Of a stretch of 23,457 bases of DNA, positions 12,397 through 20,686 are shown piece after piece (the stretch's first letter is position 1; the number at the start of each line of letters is the position of its first letter). Where the stretch lies: NCBI GenBank assembly GCA_900552105.1, contig URYH01000019.1, positions 1-23,457 of the forward strand, in the 5' to 3' direction. The notes beneath the pieces were generated by a model. The model did no database searches and was not told where the DNA came from. It saw nothing but the letters and a program-made list of their open reading frames with translations. The position numbers and the translations under genes are program-made. Origin of the DNA: an uncultured Eubacteriales bacterium (GTDB lineage: Bacteria; Bacillota; Clostridia; Christensenellales; UBA1242).

Positions 12397-14391
12397 ATGA
12401 AATTGCTTTCGCCTGCGGGCGACTTTGAAAGTTTGAAAATGGCTGTGTTTTATGGCGCTAATGAAGTTTATCTTGGCGTCAAAGATTTTAATGCACGAAA
12501 CATTGAGGGGTTTTCGCTGACATCTTTGCGTGAGGCAGTTGATTTTGCGCATGTTTATGGCGTCAAAGTTCACTTGGCGGTCAATATACTTTTTTCAAAT
12601 TCAGAATTACAAAGTGCTCTTGACCTTGTTGTTGATGCCTATAATTTGGGTGTTGACGCTTTTATTATTCAAGACTTGGGACTCGCCTCACTCATTTCAA
12701 AAAACTATCCCGAAATTTGTATTCATGCAAGCACTCAAATGGGACTTCACAATCTCGAAGGTGTGCAATTTGCCAAAAAACTGGGGTTTTCTCGTGTTGT
12801 TCTTTCACGCGAAACTCCGCTAGACGAAATCAAGAGAATAAAACAAAATTGCGACATTGAAATTGAGTATTTTGCCCAAGGTGCACTATGCGTTTCTTTT
12901 TCAGGCAACTGTTATTTGAGTTCATATCTATGCGGAGCGAGTGGCAATCGTGGAAAATGCAAACAACTTTGTCGCCTGCCCTATAAATTTTTTGAAGGCA
13001 ACAAAAAACTCGCAGAAGGATATTTGCTTAGTGCAAAAGATTTTTGCATGATTTCTCGCCTTCAAGAACTAAAAGACGCAGGAGTTGATGCAATCAAAAT
13101 TGAAGGGCGTGCAAGACGACCATATTATGTTGCAGTGGCAACTCGTGAATACAGAAATGCACTTGACGGCAAACCCGCCGACCTGAGCGAACTCAAACTC
13201 GCATATAACAGAGATTTCACACCAGGATATTTTGACGGGAACGGAAACATCATCTCAAACTTCAAAAATCATATCGGAGTGCAAATTGGAAAAATCACAA
13301 AAGTTGTTCGCGGGAAAAACTTTAATGAGATTTTTATTTCTTCGCGTCAAAAGATTGCACCAAAGTCAACCATAAAAACATTTGACGGCTTCATTGAAAA
13401 AAACACGCTTACACTTTTTGACATTAAAGAGGTTGAAAAAAATCTTTATCGCGCAACAACAACACAAAATGTCGAAAACGGACTTGATGTCAATTTGATT
13501 ATTGACGCGTCAAAAAATGATGTTGAAAACTTCACGCGAAAAATTAAAATCAATCTCAAAATTCAAGCAGTTGCGGGAAAGAATTTAAGAGCGGAATTTG
13601 TCCTCAACAACAAGACATATATTGTTGAGGGAGATAAATGCGAAGAAGCACAAAATCAACCGCTAAATAAAGATGAAATAATCAATAATTTTTCGAAAAA
13701 TCCATACTTTTCTCCACGTCTTTTTATTGAATCAAATAACGCTTTTGTTCCAAAGCAAAAACTGAATGAATTTCGAAGAAATGTGTATGAAAAAATATAT
13801 GAAATAAAAACTAAAAATAATATTGATAAATTATCAAAAATAAAAATTGACACAAGTGTTTTGACAAAAGGGTTTGACGACTTTGAAATAACACAAAATT
13901 CAAGCGGAAATTATCACAATAAAAACGTTATTTATTCTCCAGAAATTTATGATGTTTTGGATGTTGAAAAGTTTGTTGAAAACTGCAACAAACAAAACAA
14001 AATTCCATATCTTGATACTCCGATTTTTGCACTTAAAAAAGACATAGAAATACTCAAAAATATTATTGAAAAAACTCATATAAATATTGTTGCAAACAAC
14101 TATTATGCACTCGCTTTCCCAACACAAAAAGTTGCGGGAGCGGGACTTAATGTTTTCAACAATATTTCAGCAAATGTTTTGGGTGTTCCAACAGTCGGTG
14201 CTGAATGTGAGGTTTTTCCAAAAATGCAAGCGCCATTCATGACTCTGCGCCATTGTCCAATGAAGTCGAACATGGGTGCAAATTGTTCAAATTGTCCATA
14301 TCACGAGGGATTTTCCTATCAAATGGAGAATGGAAAAAAAATGTTCTTAAAACGCAAAAAACTTTGTTCATGCACTTTTTATTTGGTGTGA
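12397..14391 (+). CDS. U32 family peptidase-like protein (RlhA-type)
   Basis: 664-residue member of the U32 family, annotated as collagenase-like proteases; characterised bacterial members are RNA hydroxylation factors (RlhA for 23S rRNA, TrhP/TrhO-type for tRNA). The N-terminal TIM-barrel-like U32 domain begins KLLSPAGDFESLK and contains EIEYFAQGALCVSFSGNC near residues 152-170. It then has NRGKCKQLCR, giving the conserved Cys set thought to hold an iron-sulphur cluster. The long C-terminal half resembles the extension of RlhA (about 650 residues) and ends in a second Cys group (CSNCPYHEG, CSCTFYL). The start at 12397 matches the conserved KLLSPAG beginning. A TTG at 12379 would put the promoter inside the gene. 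RNA modification is the likeliest role, by family inference only. Confidence 0.9.
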   Translation: MKLLSPAGDFESLKMAVFYGANEVYLGVKDFNARNIEGFSLTSLREAVDFAHVYGVKVHLAVNILFSNSELQSALDLVVDAYNLGVDAFIIQDLGLASLISKNYPEICIHASTQMGLHNLEGVQFAKKLGFSRVVLSRETPLDEIKRIKQNCDIEIEYFAQGALCVSFSGNCYLSSYLCGASGNRGKCKQLCRLPYKFFEGNKKLAEGYLLSAKDFCMISRLQELKDAGVDAIKIEGRARRPYYVAVATREYRNALDGKPADLSELKLAYNRDFTPGYFDGNGNIISNFKNHIGVQIGKITKVVRGKNFNEIFISSRQKIAPKSTIKTFDGFIEKNTLTLFDIKEVEKNLYRATTTQNVENGLDVNLIIDASKNDVENFTRKIKINLKIQAVAGKNLRAEFVLNNKTYIVEGDKCEEAQNQPLNKDEIINNFSKNPYFSPRLFIESNNAFVPKQKLNEFRRNVYEKIYEIKTKNNIDKLSKIKIDTSVLTKGFDDFEITQNSSGNYHNKNVIYSPEIYDVLDVEKFVENCNKQNKIPYLDTPIFALKKDIEILKNIIEKTHINIVANNYYALAFPTQKVAGAGLNVFNNISANVLGVPTVGAECEVFPKMQAPFMTLRHCPMKSNMGANCSNCPYHEGFSYQMENGKKMFLKRKKLCSCTFYLV

Positions 14392-14401
14392 AGTGTCAAC
14401 A

Positions 14402-14427
14402 AAAAATACGGCGGAAGCCGTATTTTT
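14402..14427. terminator. bidirectional terminator between the U32 gene and leuS
   Basis: AAAAATACGGC-GGAA-GCCGTATTTTT is an 11-bp perfect stem with a 4-nt loop, lying 11 bp after the U32 stop and about 58 bp after the leuS stop on the other strand. The A/T arms give a U-rich tail in either direction, so the convergent genes can share it. Confidence 0.85.
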
Positions 14428-14484
14428 ATTTTGTTTTTTTAATAGAGTTTTTGTTTTGTTTTTTGATTGACAAAGGTGAAAACA

Positions 14485-16896
14485 CTATCCGCAAATTATG
14501 TTTATGATTTTCCCTGGGATATAGATTGCTTTTTTGATTTCGCCAACAATTAAATTTGGATACTCTGCTTTGATTTTTTCAACAACTTCATTTTGAGTGG
14601 CATTTCTCGATATGATAACAATGTTTTTCATTTTTCCATTGATTTGGATTGGAAGTTTTATTTCGTCTTTTTCAAGATATTTTTCGTCATATTTTGGCCA
14701 AACGGCATCAACAATGTTTCCGCTAAACACAATTTCATAAATTTCGCTTGTGATATGTGGTGCAAGCGGATTGAGAAGCGTTAGAAAAATCTTGTATTCA
14801 TCACGAGTGATAAATCCATCAGTTTTGACACGTTTGACGAAAGACATGAGGGAAGCGATTGCGGTGTTGAGTTTGAGGTTATCAATGTCTTCTGTCACTT
14901 TTTTGATTAGAGAATTGATTTCATAAATATGTTTTTCGGAAACTTCTTCGCCTTTTATCATGTCTTGCATTTCCCAAACACGATTTAGGAAGTTTGTTAT
15001 TCCGTTTATGCCATCAAAAGTCCAAGGAGTGTTATCTTCATAGCCGCCAAGGAAATGAACGTGAAGTCTTGCAGCGTCACTGCCATATTTTTCAATGACT
15101 TGCAAAGGCGAAACGCCATTTGCCGAACTCTTGCTCATTTTTTTGCCTTCATCGTCCAAAATTAAGCCACTCCCCATCTTACGTTTGAATGGGTCACGAG
15201 ATGGAACAGCGCCAATTTCATACAAAAAGTTTTGCCAAAAGAATGCATAAAGAACATGGCGCGTGATATGTTCTGTTCCACCAGTATAGCAATCAACTTC
15301 GCCCCAATATTTGAGTTTTTCAAAATCCGCAAGTGCATTTTTGTTGTGCGGATCGCAAAATCTGAGCCAATACCAACTTGAGCCTGCCCAGTTTGGCATT
15401 GTATCAGTTTCGCGGTGAGCCGGACCTCCACAGTGCGGACAAGTTGTGTTGACCCATGACTCAACTTTTGAAAGTGGCGACTCTCCACCATCGCCTGGCA
15501 TGTAATCATGAGTTTTTGGCAAGGTAACAGGAAGTTCTTTTTCGTCCACTGCAACCACTCCACATTTATCGCAAAATACGATTGGAAAAGGTTCGCCCCA
15601 ATAACGTTGGCGATTGAAAGACCAGTCTTGCATTTTGTAGTTAACAACTTTTTTGCCTTTTCCCATTGCAATAAGTTTTTCGGCAATTTTATGTTTTGCG
15701 TCCAAGACTTTCATTCCTGAAAATTCTTGTGAATTAACCATTTTTGGATTTTGTTTGAGATAGTCCGCTTTTTCATAAGCACAATCAACCTTGTCGTTTT
15801 CAATCACAGTTATGAGCGGAATGTTAAATTCTTTTGCAAAGTCATAATCCCGTTGGTCGTGTGTTGGAACTGCCATAACCATGCCTGTTCCATATCCGCA
15901 AAGAACAAAGTCAGCAATATATATTGGAACGCGTTTGCCATTTACTGGATTAACCGCATAAATTCCGTCAAGCAAACAACCTGTTTTGTCTTTTTGGTTT
16001 GAAAGCCTATCAAACTCACTGCGATAAGTGGTTTGCTCTTGATAGGTTTTGACTTCATCAATGTTTTTGATTGATGGAGCGAGTTCTTTGATAAGATGAT
16101 GTTCGGGTGCCATAACCATGAATGTTATGCCGTATATTGTTTCGATGCAAGTTGTGAAAATGTCAGCTGTTGTCAATTTTTTTCCGCTGTGGTCCACAAT
16201 ATCAAATGTCACTTGCATGCCCTCGCTTCTGCCAATCCAATTACGTTGAAGTTCTTTGAGATTTTCGTTCATTTCAATTCGGTCAACATTTCCAAGAAGT
16301 TTTTCGGAATACTCTTTCATTTTGAGAAACCAAACATTCTTTTCCTTTTGAATAACTTTGCCGTGACATCTGTCACAAATGCCGCCTTGACTGTCTTCAT
16401 TCGAAAGAACGGTTTTGCAATTTGGGCAATAGTTGACAACACCTTTTTGCTTGTATGCTTTTCCATTTTCAAAAAGTTTCAAAAAAATCCATTGCGTCCA
16501 CTTGTAATAATCTTCGTCACTTGTGCAAAATGCTCTGTCGTAATCAAAGGAAAGACCGATTTGTTTTGATTGTGCCATTGCGTTTTTCATTCCGTTTGCA
16601 ACAAACTCTTTTGGGTCGATGCCAGTTTTGAGGGCCGCGTTTTCTGCGGGCAAACCAAAAGAATCTCCACCAATTGGAAACAAAACATTATAGCCTTGCA
16701 ATCTTTTCATGCGAGCAAGTGCATCTGCTGGAACTGACCCTTTGAGATGTCCCATATGCAAATTCCCACTGATATTAAAAAACTCATACAAAACATAATA
16801 TTTTGGCTTTGTTGGGTGAAAATCGACCGCGCAAAAACTTTTGTCTTTGTCCCATTTGTCTTGCCATTTTTTTTCTATTGCTTTGAAATCATACAT
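14485..16896 (-). CDS. leuS: leucyl-tRNA synthetase
   Basis: 803-residue class Ia synthetase that charges tRNA-Leu. The HIGH motif is HMGH (47-50) and the KMSKS motif is intact (KKMSKSSAN, near residue 586). A Zn-finger-like segment CPNC...CDRC lies near 152. The CP1 editing domain has GTGMVMAVPTHDQRDYDFA with its conserved Asp. Deviations from typical bacterial LeuRS are the pre-HIGH segment LYEFFNISGN instead of an FPYPSG-type motif, and TTCIET in the editing threonine-rich loop where TTRPDT is usual. Length is slightly short of the common 805-870. The promoter is 34 bp upstream and the gap to the next gene is only 93 bp, leaving no room for a T-box leader. Ribosome site GGGAG lies 9 nt before the ATG. 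Confidence 0.96.
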   Translation of the reverse strand: MYDFKAIEKKWQDKWDKDKSFCAVDFHPTKPKYYVLYEFFNISGNLHMGHLKGSVPADALARMKRLQGYNVLFPIGGDSFGLPAENAALKTGIDPKEFVANGMKNAMAQSKQIGLSFDYDRAFCTSDEDYYKWTQWIFLKLFENGKAYKQKGVVNYCPNCKTVLSNEDSQGGICDRCHGKVIQKEKNVWFLKMKEYSEKLLGNVDRIEMNENLKELQRNWIGRSEGMQVTFDIVDHSGKKLTTADIFTTCIETIYGITFMVMAPEHHLIKELAPSIKNIDEVKTYQEQTTYRSEFDRLSNQKDKTGCLLDGIYAVNPVNGKRVPIYIADFVLCGYGTGMVMAVPTHDQRDYDFAKEFNIPLITVIENDKVDCAYEKADYLKQNPKMVNSQEFSGMKVLDAKHKIAEKLIAMGKGKKVVNYKMQDWSFNRQRYWGEPFPIVFCDKCGVVAVDEKELPVTLPKTHDYMPGDGGESPLSKVESWVNTTCPHCGGPAHRETDTMPNWAGSSWYWLRFCDPHNKNALADFEKLKYWGEVDCYTGGTEHITRHVLYAFFWQNFLYEIGAVPSRDPFKRKMGSGLILDDEGKKMSKSSANGVSPLQVIEKYGSDAARLHVHFLGGYEDNTPWTFDGINGITNFLNRVWEMQDMIKGEEVSEKHIYEINSLIKKVTEDIDNLKLNTAIASLMSFVKRVKTDGFITRDEYKIFLTLLNPLAPHITSEIYEIVFSGNIVDAVWPKYDEKYLEKDEIKLPIQINGKMKNIVIISRNATQNEVVEKIKAEYPNLIVGEIKKAIYIPGKIINIICG

Positions 16897-16929
16897 AATA
16901 AAAAACTCCCGTAAAACTTTCTTGTGTTG

Positions 16930-16958
16930 ATTTTATCACAATCAAATTTTACGGTCAA
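16930..16958 (-). promoter_or_regulatory. sigma-A promoter of leuS
   Basis: Minus-strand TTGACC (16958-16953) and TAAAAT (16935-16930) with a 17-bp spacer. Predicted start near 16923, about 27 nt before the ATG. No T-box or hairpin attenuator fits in this leader. Confidence 0.65.
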
Positions 16959-16989
16959 TAAATAACATTTATTTTGCTGTTAATTTCGC

Positions 16990-17535
16990 TTATAAAAAGG
17001 ATTTGTTGAGCAAGTCTTCTTTGAGTTTTTTATATTCTTCTTCGGTGATTGCTCCGCTTTCTTTGAGTTTGTTGAGTTTTTCAATCTCTTCGGTCAATAA
17101 GTCAACTTTGCTCTTGATTTCATACTCATCTTTGTCGAGAACAACTTCATTATCTTGACCGACATTCTGTTCTTGTTTTGTGTTTTGTTCACCAACGTGA
17201 TTATAAGAAAAAGTTGAGACGCGTGAATATCTCGAGACAAGAAGTTCAACCCAAAATGCCATTGCCCACACAATGAGATTGTTGAAAATGTTCAAAACAA
17301 GCAAAGTAATGAACATTCCTCGTTTCGCAACAATTTCTTTTAGCGACTTGTTTCTCATGACAAGAAAAATTGTTCCAGTTGTCACTGAAAGAGCACAGTA
17401 TATCGCGTCGACAACAATATAATATGTCGCAACATTAAAATAGAAAATGTCGCTAAAGAGTTGTGCAAATGAAAACATTGATGACACAACACAAACTATT
17501 CCGGCAACAAATAACGCTTTTTTTATTTCTTTCAT
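16990..17535 (-). CDS. membrane protein with C-terminal SHOCT domain
   Basis: 181 residues. Three or four hydrophobic segments lie within residues 1-110 (around 8-28, 35-60 and 70-98). A polar Gln/Asn/Glu-rich linker follows, then a C-terminal SHOCT-type helix pair (EKLNKLKESGAITEEEYKKLK, split here as EKLNKLKESGAIT and EEEYKKLK). SHOCT domains are short oligomerisation modules common at the ends of bacterial membrane proteins; their partners are usually unknown. The ATG at 17535 has GAGGAG just upstream. The gene follows the 292-residue membrane-anchored protein by 76 bp on the same strand. No specific function can be assigned. Confidence 0.85.
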   Translation of the reverse strand: MKEIKKALFVAGIVCVVSSMFSFAQLFSDIFYFNVATYYIVVDAIYCALSVTTGTIFLVMRNKSLKEIVAKRGMFITLLVLNIFNNLIVWAMAFWVELLVSRYSRVSTFSYNHVGEQNTKQEQNVGQDNEVVLDKDEYEIKSKVDLLTEEIEKLNKLKESGAITEEEYKKLKEDLLNKSFL

Positions 17536-17611
17536 ATTTTCTCCTCTATGTTATTTTAATACAGAAAACATTTTTTAAAACATTTTTAAGTTTTGGATTG
17601 ATATAACAAAA

Positions 17612-18490
17612 TTATGCTTTCAAGACATAATAATTTATTTCGTCAACAACGACAAAATCATAATCTTTGACATCAAGCCCTTTCAAGGAATAAGCAAATC
17701 CATTATTCTCTTCATTTCCAATAAGTGCATTGACAAATGGCGAAGCAATCATGAGATTAAAGTCGTCACTCGTTCCAAATTTGAACACAAGATTGAGTGT
17801 GTTCAAGAAACTTTTTGTGTCTTGACTATTTAGATTATTTATCTCAATATCTTTGCTCAAAACTTCATATTCAAACGCGTTGTCGCCTTTCTTGATTGTT
17901 GAAGTTGAACTAATATAGAGATAATCGGGAATTTTCTTTGCAATAATGTTTGTTGGAAATGAATTCATTTTTTGTTTGAGTTCACGGACATCAACTTTGA
18001 CAACAATGTTTATGTCCGCTTCTTTTTCTCGGATTTCAACAAATTTGAGTTGAATGAAATCAATTTTTAATTTATTGCCAGAAACATCAAGCGTCAATCC
18101 TTCTGCATTTTTGTTTATCAAATTGTTTATTATTGCACCAAGTTGCTTGTCTGAAAGAAGAAGATCTGCTGAAATTTGTGACTCAACGCCAATTCCTTCT
18201 TCGTTGATTTTGTAGCCATCTTCTTCGGTGTATGAAATGAGTCCTTTCATTTTTGCATTCACTGCAATTTGTGCATCTTTCATGTCATTATCAGAAAATT
18301 TTGAATCATATTTTGATTCGTCAACTTTTTGGTTGAGCGTTTTGATTTGTGAAATTGTTGAAAAAACATCAACACCATATTTTTGTTTGGCAATCAAACA
18401 TCCAATGCCCAAAATCAACGCAAGTGTGATTATGATTGAAAAAAGCCAAATAATAAATCTCACAATAAAAGGTTTTCTTGCTTTTGCCAT
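17612..18490 (-). CDS. membrane-anchored extracytoplasmic protein of unknown function
   Basis: 292 residues. A short basic N-terminus (MAKARKPF) precedes one strongly hydrophobic segment (about 9-34), with the rest polar. This predicts a single-pass protein with a C-terminal domain of about 255 residues outside the cell. There is no lipobox and no sortase or catalytic motif that I recognise. The domain alternates beta-prone stretches (IDFIQLKFVEI, DINIVVKVDV, DYLYISSTSTI), somewhat like DUF2140/YpmS-type proteins, but this is only a resemblance by eye. AGGAGG precedes the ATG. It may be cotranscribed with the SHOCT protein downstream. Confidence 0.8.
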   Translation of the reverse strand: MAKARKPFIVRFIIWLFSIIITLALILGIGCLIAKQKYGVDVFSTISQIKTLNQKVDESKYDSKFSDNDMKDAQIAVNAKMKGLISYTEEDGYKINEEGIGVESQISADLLLSDKQLGAIINNLINKNAEGLTLDVSGNKLKIDFIQLKFVEIREKEADINIVVKVDVRELKQKMNSFPTNIIAKKIPDYLYISSTSTIKKGDNAFEYEVLSKDIEINNLNSQDTKSFLNTLNLVFKFGTSDDFNLMIASPFVNALIGNEENNGFAYSLKGLDVKDYDFVVVDEINYYVLKA

Positions 18491-18602
18491 AAGCCCTCCT
18501 AATATAAAAATATATTAGCACATCACTTCAAAAATGAAAAGCATTATTTGTTATTGAAATTTCTTCTTACATCATTTATATTAAAATTATGTCAAATAAA
18601 AT

Positions 18603-18620
18603 AAGAGCAAAACTGCTCTT
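18603..18620. terminator. terminator downstream of the Nudix gene
   Basis: AAGAGCA-AAAC-TGCTCTT, a 7-bp perfect stem, lies 3 bp after the Nudix stop codon. The minus-strand tail is ATTTTATTTG; the plus-strand tail is the better T-run, so it may act both ways. Confidence 0.7.
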
Positions 18621-18623
18621 TTT

Positions 18624-19193
18624 TTATTTGTTTTTATATAAAAAGGTTCGAAGTTGCAATCGTGATTGCAAACAAAAATTTTCTTTGTCAAGCATTTTTT
18701 TTAGTGTTGCTAGACTAACAATCTTGATTTCAATTTCTTCAAATTCGTCAAGGTTTTGTTTTAAATTAATCTCCACTTCTGCTTCAAAACAAACTATGCT
18801 TTCGTCACTCATTCCAACAGATGTGTATGACGCCTTTTCTGTTTGTTTAATTTTTATAACTCTCGCTCCAATCTCTTCTTTGAGTTCTCTTTCAACAGCT
18901 TGTTTTGGGTTTTCTCCTTTGTCAATCAATCCTGCTGGAACAGCATAGACATAATCATTTATCGGATAACGAAATTCTCGAATTAAAACAACTTTGAGAT
19001 TTTTGTTTTTGTCATAAAAATACGGAATTATTCTAACCGCGTCCGGCTTGTTTGTTTTTGACACAACGTCAGGAATGTTTTTTCGACTTGCAATCTCATA
19101 TCTTTTTTCGCCTTTTTCTGTTTCATAAACAAGTTCAAAAAGATTGAGATATTTTTTGTCAGTCAACTTTTCCACATCAATAATTTTTTTCAT
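18624..19193 (-). CDS. Nudix hydrolase, ADP-ribose pyrophosphatase-like
   Basis: 189-residue Nudix enzyme that should cleave a nucleoside diphosphate linked to another moiety, using Mg2+. The Nudix box is complete: G(LIDKG)E(NPKQAVE)RELKEEIGA, near residues 88-110, fitting GX5EX7REUXEEXGU. The preceding LIREFRYPIND and PAGLIDKGE are characteristic of the ADP-ribose/NDP-sugar pyrophosphatase subgroup. Length is normal for that subgroup. The ATG at 19193 has GGGA 7 nt upstream; a GTG directly before it is possible. It lies 30 bp downstream of the HAD-like gene and is probably cotranscribed. Substrate unproven. Confidence 0.9.
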   Translation of the reverse strand: MKKIIDVEKLTDKKYLNLFELVYETEKGEKRYEIASRKNIPDVVSKTNKPDAVRIIPYFYDKNKNLKVVLIREFRYPINDYVYAVPAGLIDKGENPKQAVERELKEEIGARVIKIKQTEKASYTSVGMSDESIVCFEAEVEINLKQNLDEFEEIEIKIVSLATLKKMLDKENFCLQSRLQLRTFLYKNK

Positions 19194-19223
19194 CACATTT
19201 TCCCTTGGTTTTATTTGATATAT

Positions 19224-19838
19224 TTATTTTTGCAAAACATTATTGAGTATATGATTTTGCATTTTTTCAAGACATTCAACGCACCCATTGATTCTCGGTT
19301 TTGACGAATAAAAATCAACATTATTTATAACTTTGTCGTAGTCACGGCTTGAACGCGTGCAAAGAGCATAGGTGCCGAGCTGTTTATGAAATTGTTTAAC
19401 CGTCATAAACGCAGGGATATCTTCTTTGCTATCTCCCAAAAAGCAAGCACCGCAAATATCGCTTGCTCCATATTCTTTAAAAATGCAAGAAACTCCGTCT
19501 GCTTTGCAATAAACGCTTTTGTCAGTATCACACTTTCCAATAATTTTGCCACGCTTGTTAAAAATAACCCCGCTTGAAATGACAGAATCATCAATTCGTT
19601 CATAGATTGAATCTTTGAAATTGCTGTCAAAATATTTCAAGCGGGATAATAAATCTTGTCTATCAACTCCTGAGATAAAATGTATCACAACTTTGCAATT
19701 TAATTCGGTTTCAAACTTTTGAACAAACTTAACAAATTTGGCAAACTGTTGAAATTCAGTTCCAAATTCGTCAGATTTTTTATAGGCTTCAAATGTTGAA
19801 TCCAAATCACAAAAGAAAAGAAAATACTTTTTATCCAT
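19224..19838 (-). CDS. HAD-superfamily-like hydrolase
   Basis: 204-residue protein with HAD motifs: FFCDLDSTFE near residue 8 (motif I DxD) and CFLGDSKEDIPAF near residue 140 (motif IV). FISGVD near 60 could serve as motif II (Ser). A clear motif III Lys is not obvious. Fold and length fit a Cof/SPP-like phosphatase, but the match is weaker than for the other two HAD genes here. The start at 19838 is chosen because GAGGTG lies 4 nt upstream; an ATG at 19850 would use no ribosome site. It sits 30 bp downstream of jag, where many Firmicutes have mnmE or similar genes, so this is a local rearrangement. Confidence 0.7.
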   Translation of the reverse strand: MDKKYFLFFCDLDSTFEAYKKSDEFGTEFQQFAKFVKFVQKFETELNCKVVIHFISGVDRQDLLSRLKYFDSNFKDSIYERIDDSVISSGVIFNKRGKIIGKCDTDKSVYCKADGVSCIFKEYGASDICGACFLGDSKEDIPAFMTVKQFHKQLGTYALCTRSSRDYDKVINNVDFYSSKPRINGCVECLEKMQNHILNNVLQK

Positions 19839-19867
19839 ATAACACCTCATATTTCTTTATGATTTTA

Positions 19868-20674
19868 TTAGTGTTTTGGAGCAATAATCAAATATCTGTT
19901 CGGTTCTGTGCCCTTTGAAAATGTTGTTACATAAGCATCATTTTGAAGTGCGGTGTGAATGATTCTTCTCTCATTCGGTGTCATTGGTTCAAGTTTGATT
20001 TGATGATGAGTTTTTGCAACTTTTCTTGCCATTCTGTTTGCAAGAGCAACAAGTGTTGATTCTCTTTTCTCACGGTAATTTTCGATATCAAGAACAATTT
20101 TTGTTTTTTCTCCGTCATTTCGTTGTTCAATGACATTAAGAAGATATTGAACACCATTGAGGCAATCTCCACGATAACCAATGAGTTCTGAAACTTTGTC
20201 ACCAGTGACAGAAACAACAACTCTGTCACCTTCTTTATAACAATTAATTTCAGCAGAAATTCCCATTTTTTGGCAAAGACCTTTCAAAAATTCAACGCAT
20301 TTGATATCCTCAATTTTTTCGCGTTCAATTTTTGGTTCTTCTGTTTTGGTTTCAACTTCTTGGTGTTTTTCCTCAACTGGTTCTTCAACCTTTTCAACAA
20401 CTTCTATTGTTTCTTCAACAACAGCGACTGGTTCTTCTTCACAAATAAATTTTTTCACGTCCAAAACTTCTGGTGCATCTTCGATTTTTTCTTTTTTGGT
20501 TTGATATTTATCTTGGCAATCTTCACTGATTGAAACAAGCACTCTGGCTTTTTTAAAAAGTCCACCCTCTTCCAAAATTTTTATGTCACAATCTTCTCTG
20601 GGTGCTTTTAGATTTAGCAAGGCATCTTCAATTGCTTTTTCAATTGTTTTGCCAACTCCTTCATAAGATAACAT
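19868..20674 (-). CDS. jag: RNA-binding protein Jag/KhpB
   Basis: 268-residue cytoplasmic RNA-binding protein of the Jag (KhpB/EloR) family, which with KhpA affects cell elongation and division in Gram-positive bacteria. Three parts are visible. The N-terminal Jag_N domain is residues 1-50 (GVGKTIEKAIEDAL...GGLFKKARV). An acidic Glu/Val-rich linker spans about 60-120. The KH domain has its GxxG loop as IGYRGD (165-170), and the R3H domain has R236...H240 in ERRIIH followed by FSKGTEPNRYLII. The gene is 12 bp after yidC with an AAGGAG site, the classical neighbour. The linker is long but typical for the family. Confidence 0.95.
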   Translation of the reverse strand: MLSYEGVGKTIEKAIEDALLNLKAPREDCDIKILEEGGLFKKARVLVSISEDCQDKYQTKKEKIEDAPEVLDVKKFICEEEPVAVVEETIEVVEKVEEPVEEKHQEVETKTEEPKIEREKIEDIKCVEFLKGLCQKMGISAEINCYKEGDRVVVSVTGDKVSELIGYRGDCLNGVQYLLNVIEQRNDGEKTKIVLDIENYREKRESTLVALANRMARKVAKTHHQIKLEPMTPNERRIIHTALQNDAYVTTFSKGTEPNRYLIIAPKH

Positions 20675-20686
20675 TTTTTCTCCTTT

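Noticed and set aside
15162..15686. 174-residue minus-strand frame inside leuS
   Set aside because: Alternative frame within intact leuS; no independent start signals.
16897..16989. T-box riboswitch before leuS
   Set aside because: Only 93 bp are available and the promoter leaves a leader of about 27 nt; no T-box sequence is present.
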